Source: Roseicella aerolata
GTDB taxonomy: Bacteria; Pseudomonadota; Alphaproteobacteria; Acetobacterales; Acetobacteraceae
Assembly (NCBI RefSeq): GCF_020523605.1
Contig: NZ_JAJAQI010000006.1
Span: 62,001 to 126,000 of the forward strand
Direction: 5' to 3'
DNA: 64,000 nt
Shown: one piece after another, positions 1 to 8,093 of the stretch
Position numbering within the stretch: the first letter of the stretch is position 1
How the letters are laid out: every line of letters starts with the position of its first letter
Notes under the pieces: generated by a model
Told to the model about the DNA's origin: nothing
The model's database searches: none
What the model saw: only the letters and a program-made list of their open reading frames with translations
Translations under genes and position numbers: made by a program

Positions 1-1
1 G

Positions 2-460
2 ACACGCCTGTCCCGCGTCCGCGGCGGGGAGTTCGCCGCCAGCCTGCTGGCGCTGGCCGGCCTCCGCCGCCTGGGGCTGGAGGGCGAGGCGGCGGTGGTG
101 CTGGACCCCGAATCCATGGTCCCCGCCGCCGGACAGGGCATCGTCGGCATCACGGTCCGCGAATCGGACGTGGAACTGTGCGAGCTGCTCTCGGCCATCG
201 AGGACCGGGAGGCAGCGGCGGTCAGCCGGGCGGAGCGCGCCTTCCTGGCGGCCCTGGACGGTTCCTGCCGCACCCCGATCGGGGGCCATGCCCGCCTGCT
301 GCCGAATGGCGACCTGCACCTGACCGGGCTGGTCGCCCGGCCGGATGGCAGCTTCCTGCTGAAGCGCGCCGCGACCGGCCCGGCGGCCGATGCGGCGCGG
401 CTGGGTGCCGAACTCGGCCGCAGCCTGCGGGCCGACAGCCCCGCCGACCTCTTCGCCTGA
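2..460 (+). CDS. hemC: Porphobilinogen deaminase (hydroxymethylbilane synthase), C-terminal part; 5' end outside window
   Basis: This is the last 152 residues of HemC, which polymerises four porphobilinogen molecules into hydroxymethylbilane in the cytosolic haem and cobalamin pathway. The frame is open from base 2. The visible segment has the family signature VPAAGQGIVGITVR and, about 50 residues later, DGSCRTPIGGHA, which carries the cysteine that holds the dipyrromethane cofactor. HemC is normally about 310 residues, so roughly half is present. It is followed after 4 bases by hemD, as is usual for this pathway. Start, promoter and N-terminal domains lie outside the window. The gene is ordinary and the identification is firm. 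Confidence 0.95.
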   Translation, partial: TRLSRVRGGEFAASLLALAGLRRLGLEGEAAVVLDPESMVPAAGQGIVGITVRESDVELCELLSAIEDREAAAVSRAERAFLAALDGSCRTPIGGHARLLPNGDLHLTGLVARPDGSFLLKRAATGPAADAARLGAELGRSLRADSPADLFA

Positions 461-464
461 CGCC

Positions 465-1199
465 GTGGCGGCGGAGGCACCCGGGGTCCTGATCACCCGG
501 CCGGAGCCGGGCGCGGCCGAGACCGCGCGCCGCGTCGCCGCGCTCGGCTGGCGGCCGGTCCCGGCGCCGGCGCTGGTGCTGGCACCGCGCCCCGTCCCCC
601 TGCCGCCGGCCAGGGTCCTGCGGCCGGTCCAGGCGTTGCTGCTCACCAGCCGCGCCGCCGCCCGCGCCCTGCCCCCCACGGACATCCCGGTGCTGGCGGT
701 GGGGGAGGCGACGGCGGCCGAGGCCCGCGCCCGCGGCTTCCCGCGGGTGGAGGCCGCCGCCGGCGACGCCGCGGCGCTGGCCGAGCATGCCGCGCGGCGA
801 CTCGACCCAGCGGCGGGGCCGCTGCTGCTGGCGGTGGGGGAGGGCTATGGGGCGGAGTTGGCGGCGGATCTCCGCGCCCGCGGCTTCCGGGTGATCCGGC
901 GCGTCGCCTATGTCGCCCGGCCGGCCACCACCCTGCCGGCGGAAGCCAGCGCGGCCCTGCAACAAGATGGTGAGGTCGTTGCCGCGCTGTTCTTCTCGCC
1001 CCGTTCGGCCCGCTGTGCCATCTCCCTCATCAAGGCGTCCGGCCACGCGGCGACCGCGGCGGGGATGGAAGCGTTGGCGATCAGTCCCAGGGTGGCCGAG
1101 GCGGCGACCCGGGCCCTCGCACCCCTGGCCTGGCGCGCGGTGCGAGTCGCCGACCGGCCGGACCAGGACGCATTGTTGGCATTGCTCGGTCCCAGATAG
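465..1199 (+). CDS. hemD: Uroporphyrinogen-III synthase
   Basis: HemD closes hydroxymethylbilane into uroporphyrinogen III with inversion of ring D. The N-terminus GVLITRPEPGAAETARR is the typical opening of the family, followed by two alternating alpha/beta halves and a late segment FFSPRSARCAI that matches the family's FTSPSAV-type motif. A GTG at 465 gives about 244 residues, close to the usual 230-260; an earlier ATG at 390 would lie inside hemC and is not preferred. HemD sequences are poorly conserved, so position after hemC and before the mitofilin-like gene and hemY supports the call. Confidence 0.88.
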   Translation: MAAEAPGVLITRPEPGAAETARRVAALGWRPVPAPALVLAPRPVPLPPARVLRPVQALLLTSRAAARALPPTDIPVLAVGEATAAEARARGFPRVEAAAGDAAALAEHAARRLDPAAGPLLLAVGEGYGAELAADLRARGFRVIRRVAYVARPATTLPAEASAALQQDGEVVAALFFSPRSARCAISLIKASGHAATAAGMEALAISPRVAEAATRALAPLAWRAVRVADRPDQDALLALLGPR

Positions 1200-1208
1200 G
1201 CTGCACGC

Positions 1209-2498
1209 ATGAGCGAGACACCCGAGAAACCCGCCAGCGACACTCCGCCGGCCCCCCGCAACTCCCCGCTGGCGCCGCCGGCGCCGCGCCGGCTCGACCC
1301 GGCGGCCATCATGATCGGCGTCGGCGGCGTGGTGCTGCTGCTGGCGGTCTGGTGGCTGCTGACCACGCCGCGCTCGACCACCGAGGCGGCCGTCGATCCG
1401 GCGCGCGTGGCGCAGCTGGAACAGCGGCTCGGCACGCTGGAGGGCGTGCGGGGCGAGCTCGGCACGGTCACCGGCCGCCTCGGCGCCCTCTCCGCGGTCG
1501 AGGGCCGCGTGCAGGCGCTCGAATCGCGGCCCGCGCCGGCCATCCCCGACCTCCGGCCGCTGGAGGGACAGATCGCGGCGCTCAACGAGCGCATCGCGGC
1601 GAATGACCGCCGGCTGCAGGCGCTGGACGCCCGCCCGGCCTTCGATCCCGCCACGGTCGCGTCACGCTCCGCGCTCGATGCGCTCGGCACCCGTCTCGAC
1701 CGGATGGGTGAGCGGATCGAGCAGACCACCGCCCGCGTGCAGCAGCAGGAGGCGGAGCTGAACCGCCGGCTGCAGGAGCAGCAGCAGGCCGTGACGCAGC
1801 GCCTGCAGGACGCGCAGCAATCCGTCTCCCAGCGCCTGCAGGAGGCGCAGCGCAGCGGCGAGCAGCGCGAGCAGTCTGCCCAGCAGGCGGCCACGCAGCG
1901 CCTGCAGGCGCTGGAGGAGCAGACCCAGCGGCGCCTGCAGGGGCTGGAGTCCTCGCTGACGCAGCGCATGGCGGCGCTGGAGGAGGCGCAGCAGAAGATG
2001 GCCGCGCTCGAGGCCCGCACCGCGCGGCTTGCCGCCCTGGACCGGGTGCGCAGCGCCCTCGTCGCCGGCCAGCCGCTTGGCGAGGGCTTGGCGCGTGTCG
2101 AACAGCCGCCGCAGGCGCTCGCCCGCTTCGCCCAGTCGGCGCCGCCGACCGAGGCCTCGCTCCGCCTCTCCTTCGAAGACGCGGCGAAGGCGGCCCGCGC
2201 CGCCTCCGACCCGGCGGCGCAGCCGGATGGCAGCCGGGCCGGGGTGGTGGACAGCGCGCTGTCCCGCATGGGCGGGCTGGTCACCGTCCGCCGCGGCGAG
2301 CAGGTGGTCTGGGGCGATGCCGCGGAGCAGCAGATCGAGCGCGCCCGCCGCGCGCTGGAGGCGGGAGACCTTGAGATGAGCCTGCAGCAGATCGAGAAGC
2401 TGCCGCCGCCCGCCCGGGATGCGATGCGGTCCTGGGTGGACCAGGCCAGGGCGCTGGTCGCGGCCCGCGCCGCGCTGCGCCAGCTGGCGGCGGGCTGA
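1209..2498 (+). CDS. Mitofilin-like (COG4223) inner-membrane coiled-coil protein
   Basis: The product has 429 residues. It has a proline-rich cytosolic N-terminus (1-30), one membrane helix at about residues 33-53 (AIMIGVGGVVLLLAVWWLL), then a long Gln/Glu/Arg-rich coiled coil (about 70-270) and a helical C-terminal domain of about 150 residues. This is the arrangement of alphaproteobacterial homologues of mitochondrial Mic60, regularly found between hemD and hemY. In the family the protein sits in the inner membrane with the coiled coil in the periplasm and shapes or tethers membranes; that role is known for homologues and only inferred here. The ATG lies 9 bases after hemD and the gene is 4 bases before hemY, so all four genes are probably co-transcribed. 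Confidence 0.85.
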   Translation: MSETPEKPASDTPPAPRNSPLAPPAPRRLDPAAIMIGVGGVVLLLAVWWLLTTPRSTTEAAVDPARVAQLEQRLGTLEGVRGELGTVTGRLGALSAVEGRVQALESRPAPAIPDLRPLEGQIAALNERIAANDRRLQALDARPAFDPATVASRSALDALGTRLDRMGERIEQTTARVQQQEAELNRRLQEQQQAVTQRLQDAQQSVSQRLQEAQRSGEQREQSAQQAATQRLQALEEQTQRRLQGLESSLTQRMAALEEAQQKMAALEARTARLAALDRVRSALVAGQPLGEGLARVEQPPQALARFAQSAPPTEASLRLSFEDAAKAARAASDPAAQPDGSRAGVVDSALSRMGGLVTVRRGEQVVWGDAAEQQIERARRALEAGDLEMSLQQIEKLPPPARDAMRSWVDQARALVAARAALRQLAAG

Positions 2499-2502
2499 GC
2501 CG

Positions 2503-3783
2503 ATGCGGAGCGCCATCCTTGTCCTGCTGATCCTCGCGGCCGGCGTCGCCGGCGCGATGTGGCTGGCCGATCTCGGCGGGACGGTGGAGATCCAGGTCGG
2601 CGAGGCCTTCATCGGCACCAGCTTCCCAATTGCCTTGCTGATCCTGGTGCTGGGCTTCCTCGCGCTGCACCTGCTGCTGCTGGCCATCGGCGCCCTCCGC
2701 CGCTGGCCGCGGCGGTTCCGCGAGCGCCGCAGCGCGAAGCGCCGCGTCCAGGGGGATGCCGCGGTGACGCGGACGCTGATCGCGCTGGCCGCCGGCACCG
2801 CGGAGGCGGCGCGGCTCGAGGTGCGCAAGGCCCGCAACTGCCTGGGCGACACGCCGCAGACCCTGCTGCTGGCTGCCGAGGCGGAGCGCATGGCCGGCCG
2901 CGAGGAGTCGGCCGCCGAGCTCTTCCGCCGGCTGGCGGAGCGCGACGATGCGCGCTTCCTCGGGCTGCGTGGGCTGCTGCGGCAGGCCATGCAGAAGGGC
3001 GACTGGGACGCCGCCCGCGCGCTGGCGCGGGAGGCCGAGGCGGTGCAGCCCGGCGCCGCCTGGCTGCGGGAGGAGCGGGCGCAGCTCGCGCTGCAGACCC
3101 GCGAGTGGGGGGAGGCGCTGGCCCTCTCGCCGCCCGAGGCGCCCAAGGCCGCACTGGCGCTGGCCGCCGCGGCGGAGGAGCCTGACCCGGCCAGGGCGCT
3201 GGACCTGGAGCGGCAGGCCTTCCAACACGACAAGGCCTTCGCGCCGGCGGCGCTGGCGCTGGCGAAGCGGCTGCGCGAGGGCGGCAATGCCCGGCGCGCC
3301 GGCGCCGTGCTGGAGGAGGCCTGGGCGGCCGCGCCGCATCCCGACCTGGCCGAGCCCTATCTGGATGCCGAGCCGGACCCGCTGATGCGGGTGAAGGCCG
3401 CCGAGCATCTCATCCGCCGCAATCCGGATGCGGCCGAGAGCCGGCTGCTGCTGGCGCGCACCTCCCTCGCCGCCGGGCTCACCGGCCGCGCGCGCGGCGC
3501 GCTGGATGCGCTGGTCGGCTCGGGCGAGGAGGACCGCCGGGCCTATCTGCTGCTGGCCGAACTGGAGGAGGCCGAGCACGGCGAGACCGCCGAGGCGCGC
3601 GCCGCCCAGTCCCGCTGGTTGCGCCAGGCGGCAGCGGCCCGGCCGGAGCCGCGCTGGCGCTGCACCCATTGCGGCGCGGAGCACGCGGCCTGGACGCCGG
3701 TCTGCACCAGCTGCGACACGGTCGGGCAGATCGCCTGGACGGCGGCGCCGCGCGCCTCGGTGCCGGCGACCACCGCGGCCTGA
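2503..3783 (+). CDS. hemY: HemY family membrane TPR protein with C-terminal zinc ribbon
   Basis: The product has 426 residues. Two membrane helices near the N-terminus (about 4-22 and 41-63) frame a short periplasmic loop, as in the HemY N-terminal domain. A basic cytosolic linker (RRFRERRSAKRR) and TPR-like helical repeats follow. The last 50 residues contain CTHCGAEHAAWTPVCTSC, a CxxC/CxxC zinc ribbon that fits metal binding. HemY proteins are linked to late haem synthesis through gene context; their biochemical role is not settled. This family differs from the protoporphyrinogen oxidase also called HemY in Gram-positives. ATG 2503 follows the previous stop by 4 bases. A hairpin lies 10 bases after the stop. 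Confidence 0.88.
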   Translation: MRSAILVLLILAAGVAGAMWLADLGGTVEIQVGEAFIGTSFPIALLILVLGFLALHLLLLAIGALRRWPRRFRERRSAKRRVQGDAAVTRTLIALAAGTAEAARLEVRKARNCLGDTPQTLLLAAEAERMAGREESAAELFRRLAERDDARFLGLRGLLRQAMQKGDWDAARALAREAEAVQPGAAWLREERAQLALQTREWGEALALSPPEAPKAALALAAAAEEPDPARALDLERQAFQHDKAFAPAALALAKRLREGGNARRAGAVLEEAWAAAPHPDLAEPYLDAEPDPLMRVKAAEHLIRRNPDAAESRLLLARTSLAAGLTGRARGALDALVGSGEEDRRAYLLLAELEEAEHGETAEARAAQSRWLRQAAAARPEPRWRCTHCGAEHAAWTPVCTSCDTVGQIAWTAAPRASVPATTAA

Positions 3784-3792
3784 CCATCGACA

Positions 3793-3816
3793 GCCCCGGG
3801 CGGGTTCGCCCGGGGC
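3793..3816 (+). terminator. Hairpin after hemY
   Basis: Perfect 10-bp stem (GCCCCGGGCG / CGCCCGGGGC) with a 4-base loop GGTT, directly downstream of the hemY stop. It has no T-run, so it may be an imperfect intrinsic terminator or an mRNA 3' stabiliser for the hem operon. Confidence 0.6.
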
Positions 3817-3915
3817 ATCCCGCGCGGTGCAAGAATGCGCCGCCTGCATGCGGGAGAAGCCGAAAGGGGCGTTGCCCTGGAGCGGCCATGCGTGTATCCA
3901 GCCGCTCCTGGCGAA

Positions 3916-3990
<75 letters not shown>

Positions 3991-4119
3991 TCCTTTCCCA
4001 AGGAGTCCAGCAGCTTAGGCGCGCGCTTGTCCTGCTCTCGGGACGGACTTACGCTCCCTACAGCGCACTACGGTGCGTCTCCGTTCCGTTCCTGGGCGGT
4101 GCGGCCAAAGGCGGCTGGC

Positions 4120-5457
4120 ATGACTAAAGCTGCGGTTCCACTACGGGTCGCCGGGGTTTCACTACAGCCGCACGGTGGCCGGGACCCTGAAAGCGCCTCC
4201 GACGCGCACGCCTCCTTCAAGATCTGCGACGGCCGGGTGTTGGTCTTCCACCGGGCTGACAGCCCCAACTGGTTCTCGCTGTGGCGGACGGTAGAAGGGC
4301 AACAGGTCCAGCAAAGCCTACGCACGCCGGACCGGGCGATGGCCGCGGAGCGCGCGGCCAATACCTACTTGGAGTACGAGTTCCGCGTGCGGCACGGGCT
4401 GAGCGTGCAAACCGCCACCTTCGGCCACGTCTGCGGCGTCTACCTGGCCGAGGAGGAGCAGGAGGTCGCCCGCACGGGCAGGCGCGCGGCCCGGCTGAAG
4501 GACATCCGTGGGCGCATCGAGCGTTACCTCCGACCCTTCTTCGGGCAGAAGGCTGTCGACACCATCACTGCCGGCGAGATCGCCCGGTACCGAGATTGGC
4601 GGCGCACCTACTGGACCATCGGCCCAGGTAGCACGCAGGCGGAGCTGGCCTACGAACGCGGCGGACGGCTGGTGCGAGCGCCGCTAGGCAACCGGCGCCG
4701 CAGCGACGGCGCCAACACGCTGCCCGAGGACGTGGTGCTGCGGGCGATCTTCGCCTGCGCGGCGAAGCATGGCTGGATCAACCCCGAGCGCATTCCCGGC
4801 ATCGAGACGCGCAAGCCGAAGGACAATCCCCGGGCGCATTTCACCGCCGAGGAGGCCGAGGCGCTGATCGACACCGGCAGCGCATGGGTCGCTGCGGGTA
4901 AGACGGACGAGGCCAGAGCACTCCGCCAGCTGACCGTGGACTTCGTCGAGCTGCTTTTGGCCACCGGCATGCGCCCGAGTGAGGCTGCCAAGCTGAGGTG
5001 GGGCGACGTCGAGTTCTTCAGGGATGCCAACGGCGTGAAGAACCTGCGCCTCTGGGTGAGCGACGACACCAAGACGGGCAAGCGCGAGGTTGTGGCGCTG
5101 CCTCGGGGCGAGCGAGTAGTCTACGGTATGGCGCTGGCGCGGATCAAGGAGCGCCGGGCGGCCGACAAGTGGCTGTTTGCAACGCCGGAGGCGCGACGCG
5201 TCACGGACTTCGGCAGGCTAGCGAAGCGATGGTTCGCGTTCGCGGGCATGACGACAAACCCTCGCGGCGAGGCGCGAACCCTCTACAGCTGCAGGCATAC
5301 TTATATCACCAACGCCCTGGCGATGGGGCTCAGCACCCACCTTGTGGCGGTTAACTGCGGCACCAGCACGGCCATGATCGACCGCTTTTACTCCAAGATC
5401 ACGGCAAGTCTGAACGCCAGCCTGCTCAGCGGGCGGGTAAGGCGCGGTGAGTCATAG
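4120..5457 (+). CDS. Tyrosine-type site-specific integrase
   Basis: About 445 residues from ATG 4120; the frame is open further upstream to 3979 but that part runs through the att-proximal DNA without a better start. The N-terminal half contains a core-binding SAM-like region (around FGHVCGVYLAEE to ITAGEIARYRDWR). The catalytic half has the Arg I motif ATGMRPSEAAKLRW, the beta-hairpin lysine in DDTKTGKREVV, the Arg II box YSCRHTYITNA, and the nucleophile tyrosine in STAMIDRFYSK. It lies 129 bases from attL and points into the island, the usual place for the enzyme that integrates and excises at a tRNA. No excisionase was recognised next to it. Confidence 0.93.
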   Translation: MTKAAVPLRVAGVSLQPHGGRDPESASDAHASFKICDGRVLVFHRADSPNWFSLWRTVEGQQVQQSLRTPDRAMAAERAANTYLEYEFRVRHGLSVQTATFGHVCGVYLAEEEQEVARTGRRAARLKDIRGRIERYLRPFFGQKAVDTITAGEIARYRDWRRTYWTIGPGSTQAELAYERGGRLVRAPLGNRRRSDGANTLPEDVVLRAIFACAAKHGWINPERIPGIETRKPKDNPRAHFTAEEAEALIDTGSAWVAAGKTDEARALRQLTVDFVELLLATGMRPSEAAKLRWGDVEFFRDANGVKNLRLWVSDDTKTGKREVVALPRGERVVYGMALARIKERRAADKWLFATPEARRVTDFGRLAKRWFAFAGMTTNPRGEARTLYSCRHTYITNALAMGLSTHLVAVNCGTSTAMIDRFYSKITASLNASLLSGRVRRGES

Positions 5458-5644
5458 GGGCGGCGACGGCGTGGTAGGGTAAGGTGCAGGGAACCGAAAG
5501 GAAGACAGCGGCCCGGCAAGGGCCGAAGGGTTGGGGTAAAGCCCGCTCAAGAAGCCCTCATCACAGGTCCGAAAAATCTTCTCGGGCCCCAGTCATACCC
5601 TGGCGAATCGATGGTATGATCTCCTTAGGAGGTCCGAAGGATCG

Positions 5645-5670
5645 ACGCGGCCGAATATGGCTGCAGAATG
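5645..5670 (+). repeat. 26-bp direct repeat, copy 1
   Basis: ACGCGGCCGAATATGGCTGC followed by AGAATG recurs at 6169-6194 with one mismatch. This copy lies about 45 bases before the proposed GTG of the sigma-like gene. The two copies stand ahead of consecutive genes, which suggests a shared regulatory or recombination-derived leader. Confidence 0.7.
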
Positions 5671-5714
5671 AGCTCGGACCATTGGGCCTCCTGGAACCGC
5701 AACAGGAGACCCAT

Positions 5715-6077
5715 GTGAACGATGTGTTCATGGGGCAGTGCGCCGCTATGGCGGCCTACCTGCCCATCGACTCGCTGAACACGCCCTGCGCCACCGAGGC
5801 GCATGACCTTGAGGCTGAAGAGATCGGCGACAGCGTCGCCGACCCCTCGGCCCCGACCGAGGCAGACCTGCACATCGCGCTGCTGAAGCCACGCGTCGCC
5901 GACTTCCTTGAGACGCTGCCGGCGCGCGAGCGCGACATCGTCCACCGTCACTTCTGGCAAGGCCAGTCCCAGGTCGCCATTGCGTGCGAGCTGGGCCTGA
6001 CCCAGTCCGGCGTGAGCCGCGCCCTGGACCGCGTCGTCCAGCGCGGGCGCGCATTCTTCGGCCTGGGGCCGCACTAG
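5715..6077 (+). CDS. Small sigma-70 region 4-like DNA-binding regulator
   Basis: About 120 residues from GTG 5715, which has AGGAG 7 bases upstream; ATG 5730 is an alternative and an open frame reaches back to 5484. The C-terminal 60 residues read as a sigma region 4 fold: LPARERDIVHRHFWQGQSQ, then a helix-turn-helix VAIACELGLTQSGVSRALDR. There is no region 2, so it is not a complete sigma factor. On phage-like elements such proteins act as transcription regulators. It precedes the ATPase gene and is separated from it by a 28-bp palindrome, so it may control the following operon. That role is inferred. Confidence 0.7.
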   Translation: MNDVFMGQCAAMAAYLPIDSLNTPCATEAHDLEAEEIGDSVADPSAPTEADLHIALLKPRVADFLETLPARERDIVHRHFWQGQSQVAIACELGLTQSGVSRALDRVVQRGRAFFGLGPH

Positions 6078-6087
6078 CTCCAGCCTT

Positions 6088-6115
6088 CGGCCTGGGGCTG
6101 TACAGCCCCAGGCCG
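6088..6115. promoter_or_regulatory. 28-bp perfect palindrome between the sigma-like and ATPase genes
   Basis: The arms CGGCCTGGGGCT and AGCCCCAGGCCG surround GTAC, giving a fully self-complementary 28-mer 10 bases after the stop of the sigma-like gene. A partial extra copy of the arm (TTCGGCCTGGGGC) lies at the end of that gene. No T-run follows, so it could be an operator for a dimeric regulator or a terminator hairpin. Confidence 0.6.
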
Positions 6116-6168
6116 ATCCCCGGCAACCCAGCGGCGTCCACGCCGGGAATTACAGTGGACGCCACGCA

Positions 6169-6194
6169 ACGCGGCCGAACATGGCTGCAGAATG
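6169..6194 (+). repeat. 26-bp direct repeat, copy 2
   Basis: Second copy of the repeat seen at 5645-5670 (one mismatch, AAT versus AAC in the middle). It ends 14 bases before the preferred ATG of the ATPase gene. Confidence 0.7.
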
Positions 6195-6208
6195 TGATGG
6201 AGATGAAT

Positions 6209-8002
6209 ATGCCCGATGTGAACCTGGCGACGGTGGAAGCCGACGAGCTCGAGAAGCAGCGGACCTATGCCCGTGGCCTTGCCTCTCGAGGCTTCGACTA
6301 CGGCCTGGCGGTGGGCTCAGCATTCGTCGAGAGTATGCGGAACACTTACTATCGGCACACCGGAACTGCGCTCGATGAGCTGGTTGATAATGCAATTGAG
6401 GCGGGAGCCAAGCGAGTACACGTCGCGCTCGGCTATGACGGCAAGAGCGATGCGAAACCCGACGCGATTGCTATCATAGACGATGGCCATGGCATGGTTC
6501 GGGAGATGATCCGACTGTCCGTGCTGTGGGGCGGCACGCACCGCGAGGGCAGCCGCGCCGGGTTCGGCCGCTTTGGGTTTGGCCTCCCAAGCGCATCAGT
6601 CAATCAGGCGCGGCGCTTCTCCGTGTACTCCATCACGGAGAACGGTGGATGGCACGGTATTACCGTCGATCTCGATGATATCCGCGAGGGGAAGTACACC
6701 GACCAGAACGGCAAGGTGGTTGCTCCGCCGGTTTCGGAAATGCAGCCTCCGAAGTGGGTGTTCGAATACATCAGCGAGCATCACACTGGGAATTTCACGC
6801 ATGGCACCATCGTCCTGTGGGAGAAGGTGGATCGCCTCAAGTGGAAGACCACGAGCGCGATGAAGAAGAACCTCTTGGAGCACTTCGGCATCACGTATCG
6901 TAATTACCTTGACCGTGTCTCGATTTTCTTCGACGGAACGAAGGTTGAGCCAACGGATCCGCTCTTTACCACTCCCGGCTTCCGCTACTTCGACCTGGAC
7001 GAGGATCGCGCTACTGCCCTTGAGCCTACAAAGTTTGATGTGACGGTAAAGAGCACTGGCGAGAAGGCGCGCGTCGTCGTTCGGTATGCGCGCTTCCCTG
7101 TCACCTTCCACTCGGTGGACAAGTCGAAAGCAGCTGTCCGTGGCAATCAGAACCCTCGCTTCGCCATTGCGAACGAGAATCGAGGGCTCATCATAACCCG
7201 CATGGGACGCCAGATCGATGTGGTCGATCACACGCCCTGGGATGGCTTCGAGCGCTTCCTGAACAACGACCGCTACTGGGCCGCCGAGATAGATTTCCCT
7301 GCGGAGCTTGATGAGGAATTCACCATCGCGAACTCCAAGCAGGGCGTCGTGCTGTCTGATAGGTTCTGGGATCTGCTGGAAGATGCCGGCGTGTTGAACG
7401 CGATCAAGTCGCTTCGTAGGAGCGTCGGCGAAGACGGAAAAGCAAGGGAGCACGAGAAGGAGACCGGAAAGAAGCGTATCTCCGAGCAGTCTATGAAGGA
7501 GAGCGAGAAATTCCGTCGCAAGCGCGCTGGCACGAACCCTGTTGAACGTGAAAAGGCAGCGAAGGAGGCGCTGGACCAGTATGTGAAGCGCAAGTCGCGT
7601 GAGAAGCAGCGGCCAGAGGAAGAGGTGCGCGAGGAGGTCGTCAAGGAGACGATCGAGCATCCTTACCGCGTGAGCTTCGAGAGCATGCCTGGGGCGCCCT
7701 TCTTCCGCGTCGAGCAGCTCGGCGGCATGAGAGTGTTGCACATCAACACATCCCACCGCTTTTATACCGACGTTTACGCAGTGCCGCGCAATTCGCGTGC
7801 TGTGCGTGCCGGCCTGGAGGTTCTGCTCTTCTCGCTGGGAGAGTGTGAGCTCGACGCGCTCGGTAATCCGGATAAGCAGACGTTCTACGCGGTAGAGCGA
7901 GCTGCGTGGTCCGAAGTGCTGACTGCATCCCTCGAGATGCTAGCACGATTCGTTCACAATACGGATGTGAGCGAAGCGGACGCGGCGCCTGAAGCCGCGT
8001 AA
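6209..8002 (+). CDS. GHKL (HATPase, paraMORC/MutL-like) ATPase
   Basis: 597 residues from ATG 6209, chosen because GGAG lies 6 bases upstream; ATGs at 6197 and 6203 are also in frame. The N-terminal ATPase has all Bergerat-fold signatures: N-box with Glu57 and Asn61 (ALDELVDNAIEAG), DDGHGM at 91-96, and the glycine lid GFGRFGFGLPSAS at 118-130. A transducer-like region follows. The segment around 420-500 is highly charged and helical (REHEKETGKKRI, REKQRPEEEVREE), then a mixed C-terminal domain. MORC-like GHKL ATPases of this build are known from restriction-type gene clusters, where they are thought to work as DNA clamps or conformational switches. The next gene is DUF4338/DruA-like and lies 91 bases downstream. 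GC is clearly lower than the chromosome. Confidence 0.82.
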   Translation: MPDVNLATVEADELEKQRTYARGLASRGFDYGLAVGSAFVESMRNTYYRHTGTALDELVDNAIEAGAKRVHVALGYDGKSDAKPDAIAIIDDGHGMVREMIRLSVLWGGTHREGSRAGFGRFGFGLPSASVNQARRFSVYSITENGGWHGITVDLDDIREGKYTDQNGKVVAPPVSEMQPPKWVFEYISEHHTGNFTHGTIVLWEKVDRLKWKTTSAMKKNLLEHFGITYRNYLDRVSIFFDGTKVEPTDPLFTTPGFRYFDLDEDRATALEPTKFDVTVKSTGEKARVVVRYARFPVTFHSVDKSKAAVRGNQNPRFAIANENRGLIITRMGRQIDVVDHTPWDGFERFLNNDRYWAAEIDFPAELDEEFTIANSKQGVVLSDRFWDLLEDAGVLNAIKSLRRSVGEDGKAREHEKETGKKRISEQSMKESEKFRRKRAGTNPVEREKAAKEALDQYVKRKSREKQRPEEEVREEVVKETIEHPYRVSFESMPGAPFFRVEQLGGMRVLHINTSHRFYTDVYAVPRNSRAVRAGLEVLLFSLGECELDALGNPDKQTFYAVERAAWSEVLTASLEMLARFVHNTDVSEADAAPEAA

Positions 8003-8014
8003 ACGCACGGAGCC

Positions 8015-8045
8015 GCAGGGGCGTGGCTAGCGACCACGCTCCTGC
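8015..8045 (+). terminator. Hairpin between the ATPase and the DruA-like gene
   Basis: Twelve-base arms GCAGGGGCGTGG and CCACGCTCCTGC with one G-T wobble and a 7-base loop, 12 bases after the ATPase stop. AT-rich sequence with A/T runs follows (8050-8080). It may act as a partial terminator or as a processing site that separates expression of the two genes. Confidence 0.5.
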
Positions 8046-8093
8046 AGCATTCTTCATGTTTCAAAAAATATATTAGCTTGGTTGTGTACAGTG

